64,000 bases of DNA from Whalleya microplaca. Taxonomy: Eukaryota; Ascomycota; Sordariomycetes; Xylariales; Xylariaceae. The notes under the pieces were generated by a model. The model saw only the letters and a list, made by a program, of their open reading frames with translations. It made no database searches and was not told the origin of the DNA. The translations under genes and the position numbers were made by a program. Shown here piece after piece: positions 46,835 through 59,893 of the stretch. The first letter of the stretch is position 1. Each line of letters opens with the position of its first letter. Location of the stretch: positions 558,001 through 622,000 of the forward strand of contig MU385733.1 of assembly GCA_022497155.1 (NCBI GenBank), in the 5' to 3' direction.

Positions 46835-48561
46835 ATGGAGAGCTTTCTTCGCGAATGGAGGCAAGACGCCTTAAATAAAGCACAATATGAGTCTGCTATT
46901 TTTATCGGGGACAAGCTCTTGGCATTGACAAGTGGGTACACAGATTGCTGTCGCGCAACCCATGCTGATCGAGCCTCATAGATGATGACAACGACGCCTT
47001 CTGGCTTGCGCAAGTGCATTTTGCCACTGGAAACTATACCAGGGCTCAATCTTTCCTATCGAAGGAGGACCTTATAGCCCGGCATCCTTCCTGTCGGTAC
47101 CTGGCTGGGCATTGCTTCATCAAACAGTCCCGGTTCGCTGAGGCTCTCGCTGTGCTTGGTGAGCGAAACCCAACACATCTGATCTCAAACCCGGCGCACA
47201 AGCGCAAAACACAGCACACGAGCGGCCGCACTACTGCTTCTCATCATGGAAAAGGTGCTGCAAAATCTCATGAGCGACGCGATGGGAACTCAGATGAAGA
47301 AGCAGCAAACAGACGCTTCGAGGCCGCCACGTGCTTCCTGCGAGGCATCTGCTACGCCAAGCAGAATGCCTTTGACCGAGCCAAGGAGTGCTACAAAGAT
47401 GCTGTGCGGATCGACGTTCAATGCTTCGAGGCTTTCCAACAGCTGATGAAAAATTCTCTCATGTCGCCAGACGAGGAGTGGCAGTTCCTCGATTCCCTAG
47501 ACTTCGATGCTATCACTGTCCCTGGAGATTCGTCATCGTCACAGGAGGCTGCCGAATTCACGAAGATGCTCTATACTACCCGACTGTCCAAGTACCGGAA
47601 TCCTGGTACTTTTACATCTGCTTGCGAAACTCTGTCTACTCACTACAACCTCTCTACGAACCCCGATCTACTGCTAGCTCGAGCGGATCTGCTATACACG
47701 CAGTGTAGGTATAAAGATGCCCTAGCTATTACCGACTCAGTCCTCCAGGAAGACAAATATAACTTCAGCATCTACCCCCTGCACCTTGCATGTCTATACG
47801 AACTTAAACGGAAGAACGTGCTTTTTCTTATTGCACATGACCTCGCTGATAATCACCCGGAAGAGCCTTGCACTTGGCTAGCCGTCGGTATCTATTACTT
47901 CGCTATCGACAAGATCGCCGAAGCTAGGCGGTATTTCAGCAAAGCCAGCATGATGGACGCGCACTTCGGACCAGCCTGGATCGGATTCGCGCACACCTTT
48001 GCCGCCGAAGGCGAGCACGACCAGGCCATATCAGCATACTCGACCGCCGCTCGGCTGTTCATGGGGACGCATCTGCCGCAGGTCTTCCTAGGGATGCAGA
48101 ACCACGCGCTCAACAACATGACGCTAGCCGACGAGTTCCTGAAGACCGCCTACGGCCTGTGCAAGACGGACCCGCTCCTGCTTAACGAGATGGGTGTCGT
48201 CTTCTACCACCAGGACCGCCCCCAAGACGCAGCTACGCTATTCCTAAAGGCCCTCGAGGTCGCCGAGGACATCGACTCGGAGCCCCTGGCCTGGCTATCG
48301 GCGCGCACCAACCTAGCGCACGCCTACAGGCGCGCGAAACGCTACGAAGAAGCCCTCGAGCAGTTCGACGAGGTTCTGAGGCAGGGCGGCAGAGATGCGG
48401 CCATCTTTGCGGCAAAGGGGCTGATATACATGGAACAGGGTGGCAAATTCGACCTCGCCGTAGAGGTCCTGCACGAGGCACTAGCTATACACCCCCAAGA
48501 CCCCATCGCGACGGAATTACTGAACAAGGCGCTGGACGAGACGGCCGCGCTATTACTATAG
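46835..48561 (+). CDS. cdc16: Anaphase-promoting complex TPR subunit Cdc16/APC6
   Basis: Proposed exons 46,835-46,931 and 46,982-48,561 with one 50-bp intron (GTGGGT donor, CATAG acceptor), giving 558 residues. The N-terminus MESFLREWRQDALNKAQYES, the segment DNDAFWLAQVHFATGNYTRA, and then PSCRYLAGHCFIKQSRFAEA are characteristic of fungal Cdc16/Cut9. Repeated TPR-like helix pairs follow to the end, for example WLAVGIYYFAIDKIAEARRYF, AWIGFAHTFAAEGEHDQAI, NEMGVVFYHQDRPQDAATLF and ARTNLAHAYRRAKRYEEALE. A polar, low-complexity insert (residues about 100-135) is usual in fungi. The protein is a scaffold of the APC/C ubiquitin ligase and is essential for mitotic exit in model fungi. The C-terminus is slightly short for the family, ending NKALDETAALLL. 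The gene ends about 390 bp from a RIP-degraded transposon but shows no RIP itself. Confidence 0.93.
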
Positions 48562-48948
48562 AGTAGGGTGTAATCAGGACTAGGCGCTTATGAATTTACA
48601 CGTGAGCGAAGCGCCGCTCACGTGTACATATAGTTGTTGACTTATTATATTAAAAACTCTTTATGCATGCGAGTTGGGTTTCATCAGGATTCCTAGAGAA
48701 TTTGCGTCTTCATGTGACGATTCTGGCTAAACCGCTCATGGCTACATATGAGCCTGCTGCATTCGCTAGGCTTCTCTATGGCAGTTTCGACCAGACCCCT
48801 TGAATGACTACATGATGTAAATGTACCAGAGACAGCTAGCGGATCTTCTAATCCAAAGAACTGTCTGCGCTCGGATCTCAGAACTCCTGTGTAACTCCTC
48901 GCTCTACTTCAAAGCTCGCGTAAAGTTTCCATAGCAGCCCACCTCCCT
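48562..48948. other. 3' flank of cdc16
   Basis: Balanced composition between the stop codon and the TIR of the transposon. An inverted repeat ACACGTGAGCGAAGC / GCCGCTCACGTGTAC at about 48,598-48,628 may help end the transcript. I see no gene. Confidence 0.45.
48598..48628. terminator. Hairpin just after cdc16
   Basis: TACACGTGAGCG and CGCTCACGTGTA form a 12-bp inverted repeat about 40 bp past the cdc16 stop, separated by AAGCGC-like bases. Fungal transcripts do not need hairpin terminators, so a role is only suggested. Confidence 0.35.
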
Positions 48949-48999
48949 TAGCGTCTTGGGGGGGTTTCTAGGAATGGTAGACTTTCCGCTTAAAGTTAA

Positions 49000-49790
49000 A
49001 GAGCCGTATATTAGCGACTTAAGCCATTAAGCCGTATATTTAATCAAACGCTTAAGTCTATAAGCCACTTAACTTTTAAGCCGTAAATCTGCCGTTACAT
49101 TAAAAAACGTTCCAATTAATATATACGCTTCCGTAGTTTAAGTTATAAATATACTGTTTAAATATAATTAGCGGCTTATTTTTTACTCGTTTTAAATTCT
49201 TATACGTTTTTATTTAATAAGCCGTAAATTTACCTCTTATAATTATTAAATAGCTTATAATTTTAAAGGCTCGAATTTTTAAAACGTTTTATTAATTAAA
49301 CTATATATTTATTTCTTATAATTATTAAGTAGCTTATAATATTAAGGGCTTAACTATAACAAACGTTATAATTAATAAATAGCTTATAATTTTAGCGGCT
49401 TAAATTTTTTAAACGTTTAAATAATTAAACTATATATTTATTTCTTACAAACATTAAGTAGCTTATAACTTTAGCGGCTTAACTTTTAAAACGTTATAGC
49501 TAATAAATAGCTTATAATTTAAAGGGTTTAATTTTTTTAAACGTTAGTAATAAATAAGCCGTTAATTTATTTCTTATAACTAATAAGTAGTTTATAATCT
49601 TAAGGGCTCGGCTTTTTTAAACGTTAGTAATAAATAAGCCGGCACTTTACCCCTTACGATTATTAAGTGGCTTATAATCCTAAGGGCTTAATAATTCCAA
49701 ACGTTTAAAAAGCTAAACCGCAAATTTGCCGCAAATTTGCCGCTCCAAAATCCGAACCGCTTATATTAGCAGAGCTTTAGCTATTAAAGC
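49000..49790. repeat. Left subterminal repeat array
   Basis: Irregular tandem blocks of 90-120 bp each containing a TAAGTAGCTTATAATTTTAGCGGCTTAA-like core (for example near 49,320, 49,375, 49,450, 49,500, 49,580 and 49,665). Likely transposase-binding sites. Confidence 0.7.
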
Positions 49791-50249
49791 GGCTTAGTCA
49801 CGGGTTTTACGCATATTAAAATTTACTTAGCTATTAAATATAAAACCTTAAAAATAAGTTTTAATTAATTTTTTAGCTATAAGTCTAATAACGATACTTA
49901 ATATATACTTAATAGCGATAGTTATAAAATTATATATATAAATATACATTTATATAAAAATATCTCTTTTCGTAAATAACTATAAAAAGGAAAGGAGGGA
50001 CTTATATACGCTACCTTAATAATCTAACCCCCAGCCTAGCTCGGATAGCGTAAAACTGCCGGTATATATCAAGCTTGCCTAATATTAATTATATATCTAA
50101 TAAATAATAGTAATATCTAATATAAAAAACCCGGAGCAAAATCCTCGTATCGAAAATAATAATATAAACAAAAAGAAAATAAACCCGCCTAACCGATAAT
50201 AATAAGAAGCTTGCGGTAAATATAAACCTATATAATATATAATTTAGTC

Positions 50250-52500
50250 CTATATTAAACTAATTATATAATAGAATAAAAATTTACGTAAAATAAACCG
50301 TACTTCCCGTTAGGAGATCTTTTTTTATTACCGCTATATCCCGGAAAAAGAAAAAACCATTATTAAAAAGGTTTTTAAAAAAGGGATCTCTACCTTATTA
50401 TTCGAATATATCGGTACTTGTTAAAAGCTGTTTGACAATTAAAAAAACATTAAGGCTAAAGTTCTTATAGATATAAAGGTATAATTGCCTAAGTATTAAA
50501 CCATATAAACCATAGCTAATATAAAACTACCTATATAGAAGGTTATCGAGCAACATGCCAAAATCCCTAACTATACCTTATTATTAGATCCCGAAATAAC
50601 GCCATCCGCAAGCCGAATAAAGCTAATAACTCATACCGCCTAATCCCTAAAAAACTTTTTTCGTATATAGTTATATATAAAAGGCTATTTCGATTACGAA
50701 AAGTCTATACCCTTAAAAAAATATTATATAAAATATATAAATATTACTTACTTAATTTTATAAATAAGTATATATTAACTAATAGTAGATATATTTTAAA
50801 GTTTAGCTCTAAAGATTACGGATTAATTACGGGTAGTAATATAAAATAAGAAACTAGCACTAGCCCGCCGCAAAAAAGTCCTCGACTTTTATAATAATAT
50901 ACCTAAAAAGCCGGAATTTAACTCCGTAATTAAAAAAAGCTTTACCGAGGTTTTTAAATATTAGCTTAATTAAAAAAAGCAAAAAACGTACGAGAAAACC
51001 GTAACTAAAAACCACGGTATATTAACCCCTAGCTTACTTAATTAATTAGATTTTATAAACTAATATAATTAATAGCTTACTTCGAGATCAACAAGCCTCC
51101 TTTATTTTTATAATAAGCTTCTAGTTTAGGTCTAAATCTATTTAAATTTAAGTTAGCGTTTTATAATATTATATTTCTTTAGGTTTATATCCGGTAGTTA
51201 TATTAGTGTTTTTTTTTTTGCTTTTGCTATACCTTTTATTAATATTTCTTTTTTTTAAAGTAATATAATAATAATCCCTCTTATTATTTACTCCAATATT
51301 TGTCTTATAATATTAGGTATTTTTAAATACATATTAAATTTTCTAAAAATATACGCTTTAATAATAGAAAAGTAAGAAAAGGGGTAAAATAACTTACTAA
51401 AACGAACATTTAGGTATTTTTATACCTTTATTTATTAACTAAAAAAATAATAATTTTTTAACGTATATTTTTACTTTAAAAACCGTTATATTTAATTTAA
51501 ATAAACTTTAAAACCTAGGGATAGCTAAAATAAAAAATTTAAGGCTTATATCCCTAACTTTTTAATAAGGTTGTAACTTCTAGCGCTTATTTAGTAAATT
51601 TATAATAGAATTATTAGCCGGATATCGTAAATCCCGCTCTCATTTATAATTTCCGACAGATTTTTTAATTCTTTTAAAATTATCTATTATTTATTATTTA
51701 TTATTCTTTTCTGTTTTTCTGCCTTTTTATATTAAACGAATAAATAAAATATTTCGATTTATTTACCGCTTAGGTAAAATAAAGCTTTTTCGAGATATTA
51801 AAAAGCGTGAAGCGGCCTAGCTAATTAAAAGCTTTAAAAAATAAGCTAAAATAAATAATAAACCTAAAGTAAATAATAAAAAAAAAGCATTATTTAACCT
51901 AGCTTATAAAATAAATATTAGCTATAAAGTAAATAAAAATATTAGTAATGTAGCTTTTATTACTGCTACAATAAGTAATACACTTAATTAATATTTTTTT
52001 ATTATAATTTTTAGTACTAATAATAAGTTACTTAAGACTTTAATAATAAATAGCTAGCCGAGATACTTATATAAAAGGTTAATAATAATATATTAGTCGT
52101 TAAATATAACAAAAAAGGCAGTCTATAAGTAATAGATAAAAAAATGCCGCAAAATTATAAATTAAAAGACCTAGCAAACTACTAGAACTAAAACGAGTAT
52201 TCCGAAACCTATAATAACGAAACCGAAAGCCTAAAAAACAATAATAATATAAAAACCCAGTCTTTAACTTCTGCCACCCTAAATAGTAATAAATAACCTC
52301 CCCTTTTTATCCCCCCCTTTATTTCCCCCACGCCAGTATTTATATCTGCTATAACTATAGCAGCTAAAAATAAAATACCTTAGGATATAATAAACGACTT
52401 TCCCGCTTTTTCTATTATAAAACGAATCTATAAAAACTATAATTTTATAAATTTCTCGATAGCTTTTAGTATATATTATATAAAAAATAGCGTATTTCGG
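50250..52500 (+). other. 5' part of the transposon interior
   Basis: Broken plus-strand frames, the longest around 51,700-51,960 (FRFIYRLGKIKLFRDIKKRE, then KKKALFNLAYKINISYKVNK), rich in Lys and Asn. They probably belong to the N-terminal part or a second gene of the element. No domain recognised. Confidence 0.3.
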
Positions 52501-52739
52501 AAACAATATGTTACGTTAAAAAAAATATTCGAGCTTTTAAAAACGGATGGCCCAGCAAAAATCGACAAGCTCTCTCAGACAGTTAATATATTAAAGAATT
52601 ATATTAAAAAAAAGCTGCTATTTTTAAAGCTAAAATCTCGATCTATTTCCCTAAACCTTAATAAACTGCCGTTTTCTCGCCTTTATACTGCTAAAATAGC
52701 TGGCAAGAAATAAAATATTAATCTAACTTAAGATTTATT

Positions 52740-54600
52740 ATTTATAAATCCTATAAACGTTCTAAAGCGAGTTTTATTATCGAAACTTTTAGACCTAATA
52801 TACTTTAATATAGCTATATTAATAGATAATTTAATTAAAGCTTAACATTACGTTTAATAAGCTTTATTTATACATATTACGTCTAATAAATTTACTTATT
52901 ATCCCGATAAAACTAATAATAAAAAAAAGCTTATATTCCCGGGTAATATTATTAGATTTAAATATGGCTATATTACTTATTTCTGCCGTAAAAACGAGGC
53001 CTCCTAATAAAATATTATAAAATACTATCTCGGCTAGGTTATAAAAATATACCGAAACTAATATACTAAATCTCGTCGTTTTAGCTAAATCTCCCTTATA
53101 ATAGATATTACAGTTAAAAAAAACAAATTTAAAAACTTAATTTTCGTTATAAGGCGTATTTAAACCCCTAAATCCTTACTTAATTTCTATACTATAATTA
53201 GGCAGGCTATTAATATTAATCCCTTAACTAAATAAAATATTATTTCCGGTAAGCTTATTTTAATAATAAACCCCTTAAAATATATATTTCTAGATATAAT
53301 AATTTCCTATAGCTAAAATATTAAATTCGACTACGCTTTCGGTAGCTAATATAGTTTTTTAAATAATCCGCAACTAATATTAGAAAAGCACCTTATATGC
53401 CGCATATATAACAAAAAAAATGCCTATATTCCAGTATATAAAGCTGCCCCTATCTCTAGCATACTAAAAATGCGAGAATTTAATAGGGACCAATTAATAA
53501 AGCTATTCGCTATAAAATTTTAAGTCCGTTTTATTCTAGTCCTAACGTTTTCTAATAGATTTAGTTTATACCGTACTATATATAAGTCGGTTATAAAAAT
53601 ATATAGCGAGCTTGTTTTTTTACTAAAAATTAAGCACTCCCGTTAAATTAATATATTCCCGTTAACTTTAAAACCTTATAAATCTAATTTTAGAAATGTT
53701 ATAAAAGCCTTAAAGCTAATAATAATATTCGATAAAAGGTATATTATCGATATTAACGGGAAGTCTATATTATTATATACCTTTATTTTTACTTTTATAA
53801 ATAATATACCTTAGTAATAAACCAACTTAAAGATTTTTAGCCTAGTATCTAATAAGGGGTGCTATTTTTATAATATTAATAATATTTATCGAAAAAACCT
53901 AAAATTTGATATTACTAATTAAACTAAAGGCTATTTTAAGCTAACCCGCTAACGCCGCTATATAGATAGCCTAAATATAACAAATAAAAAAAAATATTCG
54001 ACTAAGCATAGCTTTACTATCGAAAAACTAGCTATTAGCTATTTTATACTAGCTCTCGATTTAATATTTGGCCGGCCTAGTAATTCGGCATATTCGGAAT
54101 TCGGTAATATTACTAAAATACTTTATTAATTATTTTTTAACCAGGTTTAATTTTTATTTCCGGCTATATTAGTTTTATAAAAAAATATTAATGCTAAACG
54201 TATTTATAGGCTTTTAAATTAGCTGCTATAGTAAAATATACTAAAGTATTAAGAATAATGCTTTTCCCCCTTAAATAACCCGCTATATTATCCCCCTATT
54301 ATATTTTAACATATAGTTTATATAAATATACCCGCTAGTCTATTTTTATAGCCATTTTATATTAATATTAGTTTCGCGTAAGCTATTTAAAAGCCCCTTT
54401 TATTAAAGCTATTAAATAAGTATTTAAATAGGAAATAAAAGGGTATTTCTTTAGCCGGAATCCTATAGTTATCGATATTTTAATAATTATTTTATTAAAA
54501 ACCGTCCGGACTAACGCTTTATTAAAGTTAGGTATAATAAATGTTAAATCCCGTAATTTAGCCTTATTTATAAACATTATTTATATAAATCAATAAATGT
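52740..54600 (+). pseudogene. CACTA/Plavaka-like transposase relic
   Basis: Plus-strand translation with RIP stops. From about 52,745 it reads LLFINPINVLKRVLLSKLLD, then FPGNIIRFKYGYITYFCRKN near 52,940. The core follows: RFSLYRTIYKSVIKIYS near 53,560-53,610, NIFPLTLKPYKSNFRNVIKA near 53,650-53,710, DINGKSILLYTFIFTFINNI near 53,750-53,810, KGCYFYN near 53,855, and KLAISYFILALDLIFGRPSN then YSEFGNITKIL near 54,025-54,120. The pattern of a TF..D.P block followed by a K/RGC..C block and an AHSEF.G block is that of TNP2-type transposases of CACTA and Plavaka elements. Catalytic residues cannot be placed securely. Confidence 0.6.
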
Positions 54601-56390
54601 TTTAATAACTTTATAAAGCAGCAGTTATTACTACCCCGAAAACTATACCTAAAGCTATAAAACAAGGTAAACGAACTGCCCGTATGCTTTTAATAATATT
54701 ATTTATTATTTTACGACTTCTATTTATAGCCTTATCACGGCTCTTATTTATAGCCTTATTTATTATTAGCCCTTTTAAGGCAGATATTATATTAGGGGGT
54801 AATAATATAATAATATTATCTATCGAATAAAGTAATATAAATAATAATATTAATGTCGGCTATTTTACTTTTTCGCAAAAGGCTACTAAATATTACTAGT
54901 AGGCTTCCCGGCCAAATATATATATTAACTTTTACTATCGGGATATTTTCCGCCGCTATAATATTATATTATTACTTATAATATTATCTAGGGAAAAAAA
55001 ATATACGTAAGTAATTTTCGTTTTTTAACTCCAGAATATTATTATAAAAAAAAAGGTATATATTATAAATATTAAGAGCTAATTCCGCAGCCTAAATATT
55101 AATAGATTACTATAAAAAGTAACTCGGAAAACGGAGCTTATATATTCTTTAACCTAATATATTTATAGTTATATTTTTACTAACTATTTTATAAACTATA
55201 GAAAAATATTATTATACAGACTAACTACCGCAACTTAAAATATAACCTTTTTAATTATAAAAACCTTATTTAAATTATACGTCTAACTTTAATCGATAGT
55301 TTTAAATATAATAAGCTTAAAATCACTATAGTTTTTAAAAAATTATAGTAAAAAATACTTACGATATTTATATCCTTATTTCCCCCTAACTATAATAATA
55401 ATAATTTAAAAGATAATAATATATTAGGCTTAAAATTTACTAATAACGAGACTCACTATAAGCTAACAGCTATAATAAAAATTAAAACAATACATTATAA
55501 AACCGTTTTAGGGTTACTAGTACGGGAAAAAAAAATGTCGGATAGTTTTCGAGCTAAATTATCCCAAACGTATATAACTAATTACAAAAAAAATATCGTA
55601 ATAACTAATAACTACCCTATTAAATAGTAAAAAAAAGTCTCGTTTATAAATAGATATAAAGCTCCCTTAAATAATATTAAGAAATCTAACTAATAACGTT
55701 AGTAATAAATTTATTAGCTTTTATCGAATTATTATTTAATAAGGCTATTATATATTTTACCGGGATAATCGAAAAACTAAATTGGAGTAAATTTTTATAT
55801 ATAACGGTACCCTTAGTTAGTTTTTTTTACTAATTACGTAGCTTATTTTCCCCTTTTTTAGTAAATAATATCCCTTACTTTAATATCCACTTATAAAACT
55901 TATATAAACAGCTATTAATTCTTATTTATTAGACTCGGGAATTCAGTATTTATTTATAATTATTACTTTTATCTAAAACCTAAAAGGCCGATAGAAAGCT
56001 TTAACTTAACTCTCTATCATAAAATTAATAACCTCCGGATAACTTATTACAGCTGCCAGTAATATTATAGACACTAAGCAAAAAATTATTGGCTTGCCTG
56101 CTTTTAGCTACGAGAAACTTTATATAATGCCTTATAATAAAATAAAATATAGCTGGAGTTTAATTCCCGACCCTTTTACTCCTATTAATAAGTTGCTTTA
56201 TATCGACTAAAAAATCCAGTTTTTTTAAAGCAAGCCCCCTTTTATTATTAGGTCCGTCTGGTTATTTTTTAAACGAATGCTAAAGACAGGCTAGAAATTA
56301 CTTAAGTAGTAATTAATTTTTATTATACATATTTTTATATATATATATATATATATATAAATTAATTAGTATAAACCGATTAGTAAATAA
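54600..56390 (+). other. 3' part of the transposon interior
   Basis: Continuing degraded plus-strand frames without recognised domains, ending in a simple (AT)n stretch at about 56,336-56,358. Confidence 0.35.
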
Positions 56391-56399
56391 AATTAAACC

Positions 56400-56700
56400 T
56401 TAGGACTTTATACGCAGCTAATAAATACGGGAGCGGCTTATAAATATTAAAGCGGCTAATAAGCGGCTTAAATTTATAAGCGGCTCAAATTTATAAGCGG
56501 CTTAAGTATTTTAAGTAGCAAATATACCCCTAAATTTTAACAGAACGTAATAACTTTAAAACGTTTAAAAATATTAGCGTTTCAGGTTATTTAAGCGGCT
56601 TAAAAAACAAAAACGTTATAAAAAAATAAGCTGCAACTTTTCTACTTAGCCCCTCAAGCCGCTCAGTCTTGTGAGCGGCAAATTTACTGCAAATCTACGG
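56400..56700. repeat. Right subterminal repeat array
   Basis: AGCGGCT occurs repeatedly (GAGCGGCTTATAAATATTAA, AAGCGGCTTAAATTTATAAG and similar), in the opposite orientation to most units on the left side. Confidence 0.7.
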
Positions 56701-59700
56701 CTGCCAGAACCCCCCCCAAGACGCTAAGGTCCCAGGCTGCCAGGGCGGATGAATGTCGGACTCAATCGCCTGTTCGCTTGTTCGTTCGTTCGTTCCTGCG
56801 CCAGTGACAGTGAGTTGCATTTCGTATTGTAACTTCCTATACACCACGCTCTCAATACGGCGAGTTCACCGCCAGACGCTGGTCAGCTCACGAATACATA
56901 TGTATGTACTATGTATGCCTATGTATGTCATCACGTCAGGGTGCCTCCAAGCAGCCTGATGGCCCCCATACATATAACCAAAATTAACCGGTTTCAGTCT
57001 TCAGAGACGAACGCTCTCACTCGTTGTCCGAAGCCCGAGTTCGGACATCGCTTTGCGGATCTCGTCAGCCGACAGACAGCAGGCCCTCCATTATTATTGT
57101 ACATATGATGTTATAGAGTGGAAACCAGTGAACGAGCTAATTTGAGGCTACATACGCCAATGGCGCAGGCAAGCCAACCATAAGGTATGGCACAGAGAAC
57201 AACTTGAGCAGCCTTGTTGCAATCTCGATCATGCCAATTGACTCACGGGGTTTACGATTTATTAATATCGATGTCTCCCTCACTTCCGTTTCTCGCACCT
57301 GTGAGATAATAGGATGAACTCACCGCCGATGGAGGGATTACGATTACTAGACGTCTAAAGAGCGGTCAGGGCCCTAACAATATTATTCCACACACACACA
57401 ATTCCTGATCGCTGATGCGACTAGACTAGACAAGGCTGTTACAGTTTGTTGAGATCTCTGCAGCGGTTTCATAATTCGATATCAGACCAGCGGGAGACAA
57501 CTGTGGTTAGGCGGGTGCTGATCGGTATTTGACTCTCCTTAGTTTAAGCTTTGGAGGTTGGCTCCTCCAATGTGTCAGTGTGTCATGTCCTGAATCGCGC
57601 CGGTAGTTCGTAACAGGAGAGCCTGGTTTCCCGCACATACGAGTTGCGCGGCATATAGAAGGAATTTAATAATTGTATTTATTCCGTATCCGTTCTATGG
57701 TAAAACGTAGTTTTCTGCCATGTGGAAAGCCGGGATACGTGACATCGTCTAACCACTGATAGCCGGGCGATAGTGGGGGCAGGGAACATTCTACGGTAAG
57801 TTAGGTGGTCAACCCATAAGGTGTCATCCGAACTTCGTCCTAGAACTACCAGACCGGATCAGTCGGAACGATGCGCAATTGATATATCTAGCATTTCCGA
57901 AACCTATTAAGCGAACACTGCTGTCACCGCAGATCACACAGACATTTGAACCGCACATACAAACTCTCGCCGCCGCTGCGGCACAGCGGTAGGTAGGCTG
58001 GGTAGGCTGCTATTATAGTATTGTCTACAAGAATTCCGTTCCTGGGCACGGAACACCGGCCGGTGGGTCACCGTCACATCGTGGGAACCACAGGCATGTA
58101 AGCGAGAGCCCTCTGCAGCATGCTTTGCCTGCCCCTGGCCGCGAACGCGTTGCAACTCGATCTGAGATAAGGCCTTTCATGCGTGATTGTCCACCGATGT
58201 AGTCATGGTCTGGGTCTACGGAATTGGGTGTCGTGATATAATATGTGCATCGGTGTGGCCGTCGCGAACGTATGTGCATACGTAATGCGCCCGCGAATGG
58301 ACCGTGGAAGAGTGGTATGCGACGACAGGCTCTGGGAGGCAACGTTCACTTGGGACAAGATGCAAAAAATTGAACTTCAAAAAGTGTCATCTGGATGGAG
58401 AGCAAATAATTAACGAATGTTGCAATGACCGGCATTTCCCGTCGATGCTGACGTCCTCGGAAAAGGGGTCCCCTGCCGAGAGATGTTGATCAGATACTCT
58501 GCCTGGTAGGCCCCCAGTATTTGGGGTTTTGGATTATCATTCCTCCACATTGATTGCCCGCCATTCCCCAGACGACCTCAGAATTGGAGTCAATGGCGAA
58601 CGGGTGGAGACTGTCGGCTTTCAATATGTGTGTGAAAGTTGCGGGAATGGTTCGTAGCGGGCTCATCACCGTATGATCGCTAGGCTTTCTTCTGGCTGTT
58701 TCTGACAAGACGCTTTTGCGACAAGTAGTAGTTCAACTGGGGTCATTAAAGGGCCGGCCCGTAGTGTAGTGTAGACATCTAGTGTCTTATGGAGGGACAG
58801 AGAAAGAAAAAAGAAAAAATGCGCCACAGATTCTGTAACAACTGCACTCGAGAAATGCTGACAGTTAGATGAAGTAGATTACCTTGAGCCCGAAGAGCAG
58901 CTTATGCCGAGAGTGCAGAGACCACGGCCTTTTGAACGGCGGGCAGTCATGCATCAACGTTTCACTGGATCTCGAAGAGAATGCATTTATGCTCCGAGTT
59001 GGTGACCAGTCAGCCAATTGATCCCTATACCAAATGTTTCCTTATAGAAGGCCCGACGCCTAATCACAATAGATATATTGTATTGCGACCATACTCGACC
59101 TTACTGAAGCCTCCATTCTTCGTGGTTTTCTATGAGTTCGTGTAGGCTCGGTATTGTGTTCGTCAGACTGCATAGGGGGTACTGGTAGTGCGATAGGATC
59201 CCGAATCAAGGAGGGGTTGGTTCTTTTAAGGCTTCAACCTGCCGAATTCGGACGCGTGAGAAGGTGATCGGCCTGGTCGTAACGCTCCTGTCCTGCTTGA
59301 GGCCGAGGTTCATGCGGGTGCAGTCGAGGAAGGCAATACATAGGTCGTCTGTGGGCTGAAGGGTAGTAATGCAGCTATCTCCGCGTAGCATATAAGATTT
59401 TCACGCAAGGGGTTCCCCCTATGGCGCCTCATTTGGGACATTCACTCCGATTGAGTCAGCGGGTGACTATGATATCCGGGTTTACACCAGAACAATTATA
59501 CATAATGATTGCAGAGTTGTATACTGCATACTTGCAGTTCATTCGGGTGCGAGATGTCGAATACTGGCGACATTGCCACTCTGGCGGTGCGAATCAAATT
59601 CTCTGTTGAGGGGGTAAGTGAAAAAATAGAATACAGTCAGTCTTGATTGCAGCTGGTAGAATATCTACTTAGCAAACACTTGCAAATCTATATTCTCTAA

Positions 59701-59865
59701 TAACGAGGCTAGTTATCTCAAAGTCAACCAATGATGAGTGACTTAGATGAGTAATGTAAGACCATCCATTCTGTGGCTTTCGCCTAGATAGAGTATATTC
59801 CGTTGGATAAGAAATCGAAGCCTTTTAGCAACTCCATTTCCAATACCCCCTACGTAGTAGATAAC

Positions 59866-59893
59866 CCTTACAGTAGCCTTTACAGTAGCCTTT
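59866..59893 (+). repeat. 12-bp tandem repeat CCTTTACAGTAG
   Basis: CTTACAGTAGCCTTTACAGTAGCCTTTACC shows two full units and a partial third. Confidence 0.7.

Larger units (their letters stand above)
48951..56724 (+). mobile_element. CACTA/Plavaka-like DNA transposon, RIP-degraded, 7.8 kb
   Basis: GCGTCTTGGGGGGGTT (48,951-48,966) and, on the other strand, GCGTCTTGGGGGGGGTT (ending at 56,724) are terminal inverted repeats with TA directly outside each. The junctions are sharp, and flanking sequence is of normal composition. Subterminal zones at about 49,000-49,790 and 56,400-56,700 carry many copies of AGCGGCTTAA in opposite orientations. The interior is CpA-depleted and holds a plus-strand transposase relic. 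Two-base duplications and subterminal repeats fit large CACTA-type elements better than mariner. Confidence 0.8.

Noticed and set aside
48951..56724. A Tc1/mariner element, because of the TA flanks
   Set aside because: The size, subterminal arrays and TNP2-like core do not fit mariner.
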